Below are positions 15,640 through 23,497 of a stretch of DNA of 64,000 nucleotides, piece by piece. The position numbers and the translations under genes were made by a program. Each line of letters begins with the position of its first letter. Positions within the stretch are counted from its first letter, which is position 1. A model generated the notes under the pieces. The model saw only the letters and a program-made list of their open reading frames with translations, was not told where the DNA came from and made no database searches. The stretch covers positions 1 through 64,000 of the forward strand of contig JAVBWA010000034.1 of NCBI GenBank assembly GCA_036677685.1, written 5' to 3'. The stretch comes from JAQUBU01 sp036677685. GTDB lineage: Bacteria > Bacillota > Syntrophomonadia > Syntrophomonadales > Syntrophomonadaceae.

Positions 15640-16252
15640 GTAAACTGCAAAATTCGGATTTATTTTGCAGAGTAAGAATTGAGCAATAAAACCATAGCTA
15701 TAATTAATTTAGGGGGGCAGATGGCCAATAGCCATATTGTCCCCTTAAGTTTGCATTATACGATACAGGTTTTATGAAGTTATATAAACCGGTCTTGCTG
15801 ATGTTTTATCTATACAAAACAACGTTATTTTCTTTACAGAATGACTGTGTAAATGCTACCATAATATACCAAACATAATAAAGAGGGAGTGACTTCTGTA
15901 TGGATATTGTTTAATGCTCATATTCTACATCTCTTGGAGGTCTACATAAAATCTGAAACGGTCTCGGGAGTTGTTTCATAACATTGGCAGTTTGCGAATT
16001 TTGAGTGACTCAGGGAGAGTTTTTAGATATATTTTCTTGAATGTTTGTTTAGGTTCGAAGGAAATTTATTAAAAGTGTCGAAATAACCAATAAAATATAG
16101 GAAATAGGTCTTACAAGCTTTTAAATATTTGATAAATATAGTAAAGGAGGCTTGGAATTACCAAGGGTTAGCTGAAAAATCAAAGGTTTATATTCTAATT
16201 ATTTCTGCATGCTATCCACCCATGGTTAATTACATAAAAAGGAGGAATGCCT
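15640..16252. other. Gene-free stretch with hairpin and interspersed repeat
   Basis: No coding region is supported in about 610 bases. A hairpin (GGGGCAGATGGC/GCCATATTGTCCCC) lies at 15712-15746 and could end the rpmI transcript. Bases 15913-15966 carry a repeat that recurs at 59110-59163. AGGAGG at 16240-16245 belongs to the next gene. Confidence 0.5.
15913..15966. repeat. Interspersed repeat A, copy 1
   Basis: This block contains ATGCTCATATTCTACATCTC, then TGGAGGTCTACATAAAATCT and a GAAACGGTCTCG end. It is nearly identical to bases 59110-59163, 43 kb away. Neither copy lies in a gene. Confidence 0.7.
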
Positions 16253-17491
16253 GTGGCATTGTTCAATCGAAAAAAAACTGCTGAATCCACTGAACTTGTT
16301 GCCGTTTGTTCTGAGCATGATACAAGAAAAGAGACGACTGGGGATGGCGGCCGCGGGAAATTTATGTCCGCGCTGGCATATTTTTCGCTGGTTCATACAG
16401 AACTAACGGCATTTAGGGTGGCTTTAAAGATAGATGAGGTGGCAGGCAAGGCTGCGAATCTAGCTGCAATAAGCCAGCAAATGGTTGCTACTACCGAAGA
16501 AACAACATCATCTACCGAAGAAATCAGCAGCAGCATTCAAGAAATACATCAGGTTTCAGCCCGTGATACGGTAAAACTGAATGGTCTTATGAATGAAGCC
16601 CAACATGTCAGATTATTGCTTGATAATATGGTCCGTGATACCAGCGAGCTTCAGTTAAAAATCAAAGATGTGGATACTATCAATGATCAAGTATCGCAAA
16701 TTGCCGACCAGACAAATCTTCTGTCACTTAATGCCGCTATCGAAGCAGCCCGGGCCGGTGAACATGGAAGAGGTTTCGCCGTGGTAGCGGAGGAGGTTCG
16801 AAAACTGGCCGGTGAAACCAAGAACTCGGTGGTGGAAGTAGGGAAAATATCACAAGCGATTAATCAACAAGCAAAAGAAACAGGCCAGGGTGCTTCCAAT
16901 GTCAACCAGGCCTATGAAAAATACATCGAAGAGGTTGCCGAAGTGGGTGAAACCATTTCCAAAACCGTAGTTTCTATTGAAGAAACCTCTCGTGCTGTGG
17001 ATAACATCGCACAAGCTGCCGAACAGCAAACCCAGGCCATGGAAAACCTGGCAACTATCGCGGAAGATCTGGTCCATTCGGTAGACTTTGCCGAACAGGT
17101 CCAAAATGATGTGAAGCAACTAATAAATATTGTTCGTCCGGAACTGGATACTGCTGAAGATGGCACACTTATAGCCTTGCTCGCTGCCCGGCTGGTCGAT
17201 CATGCCAATTTCCTGCGCAAGACCATGGCTGAAGCAGGCCAAAAACAGAAGGTTACATCTCACCAGGATTGCGGTTTTGGACGCTGGTATCATGAAAGTA
17301 CGGATAAATACCGGCATATTCCGGCCTTTGTGGCAATAGACAACCCCCATCGCAGAGTCCATGTGGCGGCGGAGAAAGTTGCATTAAATAAAACGGTGGA
17401 TAATATCGAGGAGCTTATTAACGCTTCAGCTGGAATTCTGGAAGGGTTCATAAAACTTGCTGCTGTTCTGGGAAAAGAGGCAGATAAATAA
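16253..17491 (+). CDS. Soluble chemoreceptor with C-terminal CZB domain
   Basis: This 412-residue methyl-accepting chemotaxis protein lacks transmembrane segments. The signalling hairpin tip is at IADQTNLLSLNAAIEAARAG, followed by GRGFAVVAEEVRKLA, the conserved kinase- and CheW-contact region. The C-terminal ~100 residues match the chemoreceptor zinc-binding (CZB) domain: H-A-N-F-L-R, then HQDCGFGRWYH, then HIPAFVAIDNPHRRVH, giving the His/Cys set that binds zinc. Cytosolic receptors of this design sense redox or oxidant cues through CheA/CheW. I prefer the GTG at 16253, 7 nt after AGGAGG, over the ATG at 16247. No chemotaxis operon is adjacent. Confidence 0.88.
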   Translation: MALFNRKKTAESTELVAVCSEHDTRKETTGDGGRGKFMSALAYFSLVHTELTAFRVALKIDEVAGKAANLAAISQQMVATTEETTSSTEEISSSIQEIHQVSARDTVKLNGLMNEAQHVRLLLDNMVRDTSELQLKIKDVDTINDQVSQIADQTNLLSLNAAIEAARAGEHGRGFAVVAEEVRKLAGETKNSVVEVGKISQAINQQAKETGQGASNVNQAYEKYIEEVAEVGETISKTVVSIEETSRAVDNIAQAAEQQTQAMENLATIAEDLVHSVDFAEQVQNDVKQLINIVRPELDTAEDGTLIALLAARLVDHANFLRKTMAEAGQKQKVTSHQDCGFGRWYHESTDKYRHIPAFVAIDNPHRRVHVAAEKVALNKTVDNIEELINASAGILEGFIKLAAVLGKEADK

Positions 17492-17541
17492 ATACGCTGG
17501 TTGTGGATTAACAGAAAAATATTGCAGTTAAGTTTTTAGAC

Positions 17542-17574
17542 GGCCGGTTCTTTAATTTAGCAAAAGAACCGGCC
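17542..17574. terminator. Bidirectional hairpin between convergent genes
   Basis: GGCCGGTTCTTT (17542-17553) pairs with AAAGAACCGGCC (17563-17574) around a 9-nt loop. It lies between the chemoreceptor gene and the oppositely oriented membrane-protein gene and probably serves both. The T-run is poor. Confidence 0.6.
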
Positions 17575-17698
17575 GCCGGTTCCATTATATTAGGTCGGCA
17601 ATTATCGCCAGCAGCAATAAGTGTTTGATTTTCTGTTTTATGGCTTATCCTCTTTAGCAACAATCATTATCATAAATATTGCCATTGAATATTTTCTA

Positions 17699-18112
17699 CT
17701 AGTCCTGCACCCTGTATTTCTGCCAGACAAAACAAAACATATAGATAAAAAGGCCAATAGTTCCTATGGAAGCCAGAACCAAGCTGATATTTTTTTTTAG
17801 GAAGGCAGGATCAAAAAACTCTAGGCCAGCCGCTAAACACCAAATGCTGATAAATAAAAACCAGAATGAGTTTCTTTGCGCTTTAACGGAAATTTGCCAA
17901 AGGCGTTCATCATTCAGAGCATTCATAAATGAAGGTCCATCAATTCTACGAAGAATAAATAAATATACAAATACAATGGACATAAGTACGGCGATAATTA
18001 ATGATATATGGTAAGGGCTTTGTTTTATGATTCTCACAACCGCAACGGCAATAGCTAATACGGTCAACATGGCCCACCCAAGGGTTAATCCAAACTTGTT
18101 TTTTCTCCCCAT
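17699..18112 (-). CDS. Four-helix membrane protein paired with an XRE regulator
   Basis: This 137-residue protein has four predicted membrane segments arranged as two pairs with a charged middle loop (RRIDGPSFMNALNDERLWQI). The gene begins directly after the stop of the upstream XRE regulator (0-nt gap). Two-gene units of a small XRE repressor plus a DUF-type four-helix membrane protein are common in Firmicutes, with mostly unknown function. I cannot name the family. Confidence 0.7.
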   Translation of the reverse strand: MGRKNKFGLTLGWAMLTVLAIAVAVVRIIKQSPYHISLIIAVLMSIVFVYLFILRRIDGPSFMNALNDERLWQISVKAQRNSFWFLFISIWCLAAGLEFFDPAFLKKNISLVLASIGTIGLFIYMFCFVWQKYRVQD

Positions 18113-18364
18113 CTACCGACCCTCACCTTCATTTTCTAAAAAGAATATCTCCTCCACCGGGATTTTAAAAAACTGCGCAATGGCCAATGCTAGAGCAATG
18201 GAAGGTTCGTATTTTCTGCTTTCCAGGGCCATAATTGTATGTCTGGTGACTCCCAGGGCACTGCCCAGTTCCTCTTGGGTAAGATCGTTTATGCGTCTTA
18301 AATATCTAAGGTTGTTTCCTACTTTGCGCAGAATAGTGCCCCCTCTAAATAAAAATGAAACCAC
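18113..18364 (-). CDS. XRE-family regulator, YozG-like
   Basis: The helix-turn-helix core reads LRYLRRINDLTQEELGSALG, then VTRHTIMALESRKYEPSIAL, the compact regulator type of about 70 residues found with membrane-protein partners. The start is uncertain. The GTG at 18364 is the only ordinary start codon, but it lies within the promoter/operator palindrome. The best Shine-Dalgarno (AGAGGGGG) is 7 nt before a CTG at 18331, preceded by ATT; a 72-residue protein from there would match the family length better. Confidence 0.8.
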   Translation of the reverse strand: MVSFLFRGGTILRKVGNNLRYLRRINDLTQEELGSALGVTRHTIMALESRKYEPSIALALAIAQFFKIPVEEIFFLENEGEGR

Positions 18365-18400
18365 TAACTTAAGTTAAGTTAGCGTTTATAATAATGTCAA
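18363..18400 (-). promoter_or_regulatory. Promoter and palindrome of the XRE/membrane-protein operon
   Basis: The 19-bp dyad CTAACTTAAGTTAAGTTAG spans 18363-18381. On the minus strand TTGACA (18400-18395) lies 17 bp before TTAACT within the dyad. This suggests autorepression by the XRE protein. Confidence 0.5.
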
Positions 18401-18448
18401 GTACGATTTTGAAGCAAACCATGGTATTAGCTAATTCAGTTGCTTCCA

Positions 18449-18994
18449 TTAATCTTCACCTTTTCGTTCCACAAGCATCTTAAGATTCAAGAATTGCTTG
18501 CGCATCATTATTAAATCCATTCCGGGCATTATGCACTGTATTAGTTTTCCGGCTAAATTTTTCCTATACTTCATTAAGCCCTTAACCAGTAAGCGGCAGG
18601 ATTGATCATCTTGAGGATATATTAGATAACTCACAACCAAATCCTGAAGCTGATATTGCCTAAGACCTGCCGGTGTTGCACGGAGGGTAAGACTTTTATT
18701 AATCTCGTAATCAAGCAATTCGAAAATATTCCATACTATTTGACCGGGTTCCAGTGGAGGCAGGTCAGGTAATAACCGGCGAGGGCTTGGCCGGCCATGG
18801 TTGTCTATCCAGTCATAACTGTAGGGTGCAATGCGCAATTGGGACACCCATTTAAAAACCGTGCTAATCGGTGCTTCTATTGTGATACCCCGGTACAGTG
18901 TGCAGACCGGATCGTATTCTTTTATTGAATTATCGCAGGGGAAGGCCAGTTCCCGCTCATGTGAGGTAATTCCCCAGCTGTTGAAGATTCGCAT
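18449..18994 (-). CDS. SRPBCC (START-like) family protein
   Basis: This roughly 181-residue protein shows the polyketide cyclase/SRPBCC pattern: ITIEAPISTVFKWVSQLRIA near residues 36-55, then YSYDWIDNHGRPSPR and a C-terminal helix of about 30 residues (LIQCIMPGMDLIMMRKQFLN). The fold binds hydrophobic ligands in a deep cavity; no catalytic role can be assigned. ATG 18994 has GGGAG 9 nt upstream and is preferred over the TTG six bases before it. It lies 13 nt after the 52-residue zinc-binding gene and is probably co-transcribed. Confidence 0.7.
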   Translation of the reverse strand: MRIFNSWGITSHERELAFPCDNSIKEYDPVCTLYRGITIEAPISTVFKWVSQLRIAPYSYDWIDNHGRPSPRRLLPDLPPLEPGQIVWNIFELLDYEINKSLTLRATPAGLRQYQLQDLVVSYLIYPQDDQSCRLLVKGLMKYRKNLAGKLIQCIMPGMDLIMMRKQFLNLKMLVERKGED

Positions 18995-19007
18995 ATCCAA
19001 CAGCTCC

Positions 19008-19166
19008 CTATACTCTGATATCTTTTCTGATGGCTTTTAATTCTTTTTGATAGGCTTTCCATCCCGGACACCATTTTGTATGCCAGTACCATAGCTTGCT
19101 CTTTAAGGAATTCGGATGCTTCTCGGCATAAGCTCTTCTTTTGCAGTTCTCGCACTTGGATTCCAT
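19008..19166 (-). CDS. Small cysteine/tryptophan-rich protein
   Basis: A 52-codon gene begins MESKCENCKRRAYAEKHPNS and ends with a basic Lys-rich helix. It has a C-x2-C pair (residues 5, 8), a third Cys (33) and a His (29) that could complete a zinc site, plus four Trp. AGGAGG stands 8 nt before the ATG and the codon pattern is coding-like. It opens the transcript of the SRPBCC gene. Small zinc-finger proteins of this look are common in Clostridia, but I cannot name the family. Confidence 0.65.
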   Translation of the reverse strand: MESKCENCKRRAYAEKHPNSLKSKLWYWHTKWCPGWKAYQKELKAIRKDIRV

Positions 19167-19216
19167 GTTTATAACCTCCTAATTCTGTGTAAATCTTTCT
19201 GCCAGCCCTATTGGTA

Positions 19217-19696
19217 TCAGAGATTAAACGTCATTTTACCGGTGTTAATCATAAAATAATCTGTAAATATAATGTCTCTTACATATGATAGATTTCCGAA
19301 GATGGTGTTATAACCCTTAAGCATTCTTAACGGTTTTGTTTTGTTTCTTAATAATTGAATCTCATCTTCTGATGATTTGCGTCTATCCCCGGCAGAACCA
19401 ATTAATTTTATTCCCGGAGGCTTCTTATATTCATTAGCATAAAGTGATTTAAACCAAAACAGTTTCCCGGTTTGGACAAGCAAAACACAAACATTTTTAT
19501 TTTGGTCCAGATTGTCGGATAATTCCTTCGTAAACAGGTCAAAGTAATAACCTGAGCAATCGTCTTTCAAAATCAATGAACCGATCGGTGTAACATTTGG
19601 TTGACCGCTACTATTGCAGGAACCTATCATAGAAGTCTGCTTTGATTCATCATAATACTTAACTATTTCTTGCCATTTGTTTTTAGTAATTTTCAT
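19217..19696 (-). CDS. Pyridoxamine 5'-phosphate oxidase-fold flavoprotein
   Basis: The 159-residue protein carries the split-barrel FMN-binding pattern: TSMIGSCNSSGQPNVTPIGS near residues 21-40 and DLFTKELSDNLDQNKNVCVL near 54-73. Family members are FMN- or F420-binding reductases/oxidases of unknown substrate, often redox-stress linked. ATG 19696 is used because an AAGGA lies about 10 nt upstream; a TTG 21 bases earlier is less likely. A large palindrome in its promoter (19780-19816) indicates repression by a dimeric regulator. Confidence 0.75.
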   Translation of the reverse strand: MKITKNKWQEIVKYYDESKQTSMIGSCNSSGQPNVTPIGSLILKDDCSGYYFDLFTKELSDNLDQNKNVCVLLVQTGKLFWFKSLYANEYKKPPGIKLIGSAGDRRKSSEDEIQLLRNKTKPLRMLKGYNTIFGNLSYVRDIIFTDYFMINTGKMTFNL

Positions 19697-19779
19697 AATC
19701 AAATCATTCCTTTCCAATAGATGGTCAAAATCACTGGTTAGTTATTTTGTGTTTATGAGGATGACAGTTTCTTTAATAT

Positions 19780-19816
19780 GTAATGCTTGCTTAACTATAT
19801 GTTAAGTAAGCATTAC
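19780..19816 (-). promoter_or_regulatory. Large inverted repeat, TetR-type operator candidate
   Basis: GTAATGCTTGCTTAAC and GTTAAGTAAGCATTAC form two 16-bp arms with one mismatch around a 5-nt centre. TTGACA on the minus strand (19828-19823) is placed so that the dyad covers the -10 region of the flavoprotein gene. Size and symmetry fit a TetR/AcrR-class operator, but no such regulator is nearby. Confidence 0.6.
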
Positions 19817-20097
19817 ATACTTGTCAAGCTTTTCAAATGTAGATACGTATAAAAGTTTTCTTAAATAATGTGCTATTACCAGGATGTATGCTTATTAAGC
19901 TTCGGCCATCAAATCAAAGTCACGATCGTTGTATGCGTTTACTCCGCAGGTCAAAATATAGCCGTGTTGCCTTTTTAATAGGTGGCTGTTTCCTCCGGCA
20001 AATAATAAATGAACGCTTAGAACGGGGAAGGAAAGTGGAAACGCCAAGAAGATTATGGTAAAGTCAGCTTGGCTTGGAATTGTACTCCATTAGAAGA

Positions 20098-20300
20098 AAG
20101 CAGAAAATGAAGGATAGGGAACAAGATGAATGGTTCCGTGAAAATGTTCATTGAGCGATGGCAGTTGTTTTCAGCCCAAAAAGTGAGGCTGGAGAAAGAT
20201 TCTGACCGCTTAAGCTCCATTCGTTTTTTCTTTTTCTTAATCGCTGCTTTATTGACGGTCCTGGCTTTTGTTTATATTGGCAAAACAGCCGGGGGGTTAA
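20098..20300 (+). pseudogene. Fragment of the MutS-like membrane ATPase gene
   Basis: The frame MNGSVKMFIERWQLFSAQKV, then SSIRFFFFLIAALLTVLAFV, copies the first ~58 residues of the MutS-like protein encoded at 57089-58894 (MNDSVKRFVERWQLFSAKKA). The resemblance extends to the DNA upstream of the ATG. It breaks off after KTAGGL, where the frame runs into unrelated sequence next to the D-serine dehydratase gene. It is a truncated duplicate in the opposite orientation to its parent. Confidence 0.85.
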
Positions 20301-20315
20301 GTGGACCGGGGCCAG

Positions 20316-21683
20316 CTATAAATCTTTTCCTTTTTGGTAAAAAGCCTTCATTAAATCTTCGGGTACAAACAACCCTCCGGTAGCCCATGCTATATGGGTT
20401 GCATTCGGCATGCGCTCTTCCAAATCATTTTCCTTGCTATATTTTTTCCCGGCATCGCTGCCGGCAAGCATTATAGGTCCCAAAAGACCGGGAGTGGCAG
20501 ATGGTTCTACATAGATTTGTTCACTGTCGGCCAGCAGTGACAACAATCGATACAGGTCACGGTCTTCCACCGTATATATTCCGCTGACCAGTTCTTCAAC
20601 AACCCTCCCCGCAAAGCCTGATGGCCTGCCTACCGCCAGCCCGTCCGCATCGGTCAGGTTGTCCAGGCCGAGATCGAACACACTCAGCTTTTCATGTTCT
20701 CCGGTCATCAGTCCGGTTAACATGCAGGGTGAATGGGTCGGTTCTGTAAAAAAGCAATGCACATGATCGGCAAATACGGTTTTCAAACCATAGCAAATCC
20801 CGCCGGGAGCGCCCCCCACCCCGCAGGGCAGATAGACCAAAAGCGGGTGTTCATGATCGACCGTTACTTTCATTTCCGCCAATTGGTTTTTCAGCCGCAA
20901 GGCTGCCACACTATAACCTAAAAATAAATCCATCGATTGTTCATCATCTACAAAATAGCTGTTGGGATTCTTCTGCGACTCCATTCTTCCGGCTTCAACC
21001 GCTTTGCTATAGTCGGCGTCATACTCGATAACCTGCACACCTTTGCTCTTAAGCAAATCCTTCTTCCAGGCCTTGGCATCACGGGACATATGCACAACGG
21101 TTTTAAACCCCAGGGCTGCGCCCGTAATTCCAATGCTTAGGCCCAGATTTCCGGTCGAGCCCACTGCCAGGGAATATTTGCTGAAAAAATCCCGAAAAGA
21201 GGGGCTTACCAGTATTGAGTAATCGTCTTCGATCTTAAGCATCCCGTTTTGCAGAGCCAAATCCTCGGCATGTTTTAAAACCTCGTATATGCCGCCCCGG
21301 GCTTTGACCGAGCCGGCGACGGGCAAATGGCTGTCGCATTTCAGCAAAAGCCGGCCGTCAAAATCCCGGTCATAGCACTGCTGCAACAGATTCTTCATTA
21401 CCGCGATATCTTTCAGATCAGATTCAATTAGGCCCTGGTTTTCTTTAGTCTCGGGAAACAGTTCGGCGAGCAGCGGGGCAAACCGCTGCAGGCGTTCTTC
21501 GGCATCCCTCACGGCCGATTCGCTTAACCTGGGGAAGCGCCCGGACAGGTGGGAAAAGGCTTCGCTGGTTCTTCTCAAACCATCGTTTATCCACAAAACC
21601 GGCCGGTAGCTGATTACCGGCTCCAGGGTGGGGAATTTTCGTATTAAAGTCTCAATCCTGGCCTTAGTATTATGATTATCCAT
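20316..21683 (-). CDS. dsdA: D-serine ammonia-lyase
   Basis: This 455-residue PLP enzyme matches D-serine dehydratase along its length. The PLP lysine is K127 in PVAGSVKARGG; SVGSTGNLGLSIG-type phosphate loop residues lie near 175-186; and CGVGGAPGGICYGLK follows near 304-318. It converts D-serine to pyruvate and ammonia, removing a toxic D-amino acid or using it as carbon and nitrogen. ATG 21683 is chosen because GGTGAGG precedes it; the longer frame would overlap the upstream gene. It follows a hypothetical membrane-anchored protein and an M20 amidohydrolase on the same strand, probably one transcript. Confidence 0.9.
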   Translation of the reverse strand: MDNHNTKARIETLIRKFPTLEPVISYRPVLWINDGLRRTSEAFSHLSGRFPRLSESAVRDAEERLQRFAPLLAELFPETKENQGLIESDLKDIAVMKNLLQQCYDRDFDGRLLLKCDSHLPVAGSVKARGGIYEVLKHAEDLALQNGMLKIEDDYSILVSPSFRDFFSKYSLAVGSTGNLGLSIGITGAALGFKTVVHMSRDAKAWKKDLLKSKGVQVIEYDADYSKAVEAGRMESQKNPNSYFVDDEQSMDLFLGYSVAALRLKNQLAEMKVTVDHEHPLLVYLPCGVGGAPGGICYGLKTVFADHVHCFFTEPTHSPCMLTGLMTGEHEKLSVFDLGLDNLTDADGLAVGRPSGFAGRVVEELVSGIYTVEDRDLYRLLSLLADSEQIYVEPSATPGLLGPIMLAGSDAGKKYSKENDLEERMPNATHIAWATGGLFVPEDLMKAFYQKGKDL

Positions 21684-21690
21684 AACAACC

Positions 21691-22173
21691 TCACCGTTCC
21701 GCATTATTTTCTTTATTAAGCCAGTGATTTTTATAATCACGCAAATCTATTTTTAAGGGCACTTTTTGCTTGCTGATTCTGTTGTCAATAATCAGGTCGA
21801 TGGTTTTATTGCCATTATAGGTTTTATAGGTCCAGAAGCGGTAATAGTTCGCCTTCGCATCCTGGCTGAAGCCCATTCCCGGACTATCTTCAACATTTAC
21901 TTTTATAAGTTCGGACAGGCGTTTGGCATATTTACCGTCTTTGCTAATATCGGTAACCTTGCCTTTTATGGTCAGTTCCCGATGAAAAGGCTCGCCAAGC
22001 ATAAATCTGGGGGATAATAACGCTTCATCAATTTCGACCGTTATATCTGCGAATTTTACTGTCTTATCTATTGAAAAGACCTTAATGTTATGAAGGTAAA
22101 GTGAATAGCCATAAAAAGCTGCGGCAAGCACCGCTAAAATACAACCTATAGTTATCAATTTTGACCGGGACAA
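21691..22173 (-). CDS. Membrane-anchored hypothetical protein
   Basis: I do not recognise this 160-residue protein. It has one N-terminal hydrophobic anchor (residues 6-27), then a beta-rich extracytoplasmic region with VKFADITVEIDEALLSPRFM and a basic C-terminus (LKIDLRDYKNHWLNKENNAER-like). It lies 7 nt before dsdA and 40 nt after the M20 amidohydrolase gene, suggesting an operon, but no functional link is evident. Confidence 0.6.
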   Translation of the reverse strand: MSRSKLITIGCILAVLAAAFYGYSLYLHNIKVFSIDKTVKFADITVEIDEALLSPRFMLGEPFHRELTIKGKVTDISKDGKYAKRLSELIKVNVEDSPGMGFSQDAKANYYRFWTYKTYNGNKTIDLIIDNRISKQKVPLKIDLRDYKNHWLNKENNAER

Positions 22174-22213
22174 GTTAACAACTCCTTTAGCATTTTAACG
22201 AAAACAACATTTT

Positions 22214-23299
22214 CTATCTAAACTCTGCAAGAGCCGAAAACAGGGTAAGAGCAGCCGGGAGTATTGCATCATTGAATGTGTAATCTTCGGTATGGAGGTG
22301 CGGCCAGTCTGTACCGGCACCGATTCCCACCATGACCGCTTTGGCGGCTGCCCCGTAATGGCCGAAGTCTTCCGACCAGCGAAACGGCTCCGGCACTTCT
22401 GTATATTCCAGCCCGGCCTTGCGGCAGATGTTTTCCACCTGCGCAAGTGCGGCATCATCGTTAACGGTGGCAGGGAAGACATTGTCAAAAGAAAAGGAAA
22501 CTTCCACCCCGTCGTGGTCAGCTTCCGTGCCAGCGGTTTCTTCAATGAATGAGACAAGCAGATTAAGGTCCTCTTCGTGCTCTGCTCGCAGAGTAAGCCA
22601 TACTTCAGCGTTTCCGGCGGCGGAACCGAAAGCTTTGGCGCCGATTTCGGCGCCGATGAGGGTGGCCATGGTCAGACCTTTGAAATCGCCACGTTCGGTG
22701 AGCCCGGGCAGGGCAGATATAAAACGGGCAGCGGCAAAGCCCGGATTGCGTCCATGCTCCGGATAGGCGGCGTGAGAAGGCCGCCCGGTAAATGTAAGAA
22801 TCATACCCCGGGAAGCACAGGCAAAGGTGCCGGAGCGCAGCAGAACGGTGCCTTCCGGCCATCCGGGGATGTTGTGAAACGAGTAGACATGGCTGACCCG
22901 ATGTGTTTTAAGAGCCTGACAGCATACCTTGCCGCCCATGCCGTTCTCCTCGGCGTGTTGAAAAATGAGTACGATGTTCCGGCCTAGTTTTTTGTTTTCC
23001 AGAAGCAAACCCAGCCCGGCCAGTACGGCGCAGTGACCGTCGTGACCGCAGAGGTGGGAAGCGCCGTCTCCAAATGGCAGCGCGTCCATGTCGGCTCTGA
23101 ATGCTATGGCCCCGGCAGCTTCCGGTTCTTCATGCACAGCGCAGAACCACTGGCCTTTGTCCTCCAGGCGCAAAGAGGTATGGCCTTGGAAAAATTCCAT
23201 AAGACAGGCCTTGGTTCTTTTTTCCTCGCCCGAGCGTTCGGCAAGCTGATGCAGCTCGGACCTTAGCTTACGGATGGTTTCAATCACTTTTTGCTCCAT
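22214..23299 (-). CDS. M20-family amidohydrolase
   Basis: The roughly 361-residue protein has the M20D (hippurate hydrolase / N-acyl amino acid amidohydrolase) pattern. ADMDALP is near residues 66-72, CGHDGHCAVLAGLG near 82-95 with metal ligands, QHAEENGMGG near 108-117 with the catalytic Glu, and a dimerisation domain follows. The C-terminal metal-ligand His lies in WPHLHTEDYTFND. It hydrolyses an N-acyl or related amide bond using two metal ions; the substrate is unknown. ATG 23299 follows GGAGGG; a frame 12 codons longer lacks a site. It heads a group ending in dsdA, so amino acid salvage is plausible. Confidence 0.85.
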   Translation of the reverse strand: MEQKVIETIRKLRSELHQLAERSGEEKRTKACLMEFFQGHTSLRLEDKGQWFCAVHEEPEAAGAIAFRADMDALPFGDGASHLCGHDGHCAVLAGLGLLLENKKLGRNIVLIFQHAEENGMGGKVCCQALKTHRVSHVYSFHNIPGWPEGTVLLRSGTFACASRGMILTFTGRPSHAAYPEHGRNPGFAAARFISALPGLTERGDFKGLTMATLIGAEIGAKAFGSAAGNAEVWLTLRAEHEEDLNLLVSFIEETAGTEADHDGVEVSFSFDNVFPATVNDDAALAQVENICRKAGLEYTEVPEPFRWSEDFGHYGAAAKAVMVGIGAGTDWPHLHTEDYTFNDAILPAALTLFSALAEFR

Positions 23300-23497
23300 G
23301 CAACCCTCCATCTCCAACAAGAGCGGCGATGCCAATATTGATGGAAATGTACTTTTGACGCTAAACTTATGAATTTAATAACTTGAAATTTAGTGATTGT
23401 AATGTATAATATGGACAACAAACGCATGTTCGATGATTGGCATTATTTTATCATTGTTCTGAAAAAGCATTGTATCATTTAATAAAGCAGAAGGAAA

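Noticed and set aside
18922..19155. 77-codon minus-strand frame overlapping the SRPBCC gene start
   Set aside because: It is a frame shadow of the 52-residue gene and the SRPBCC gene, both of which have better start signals.
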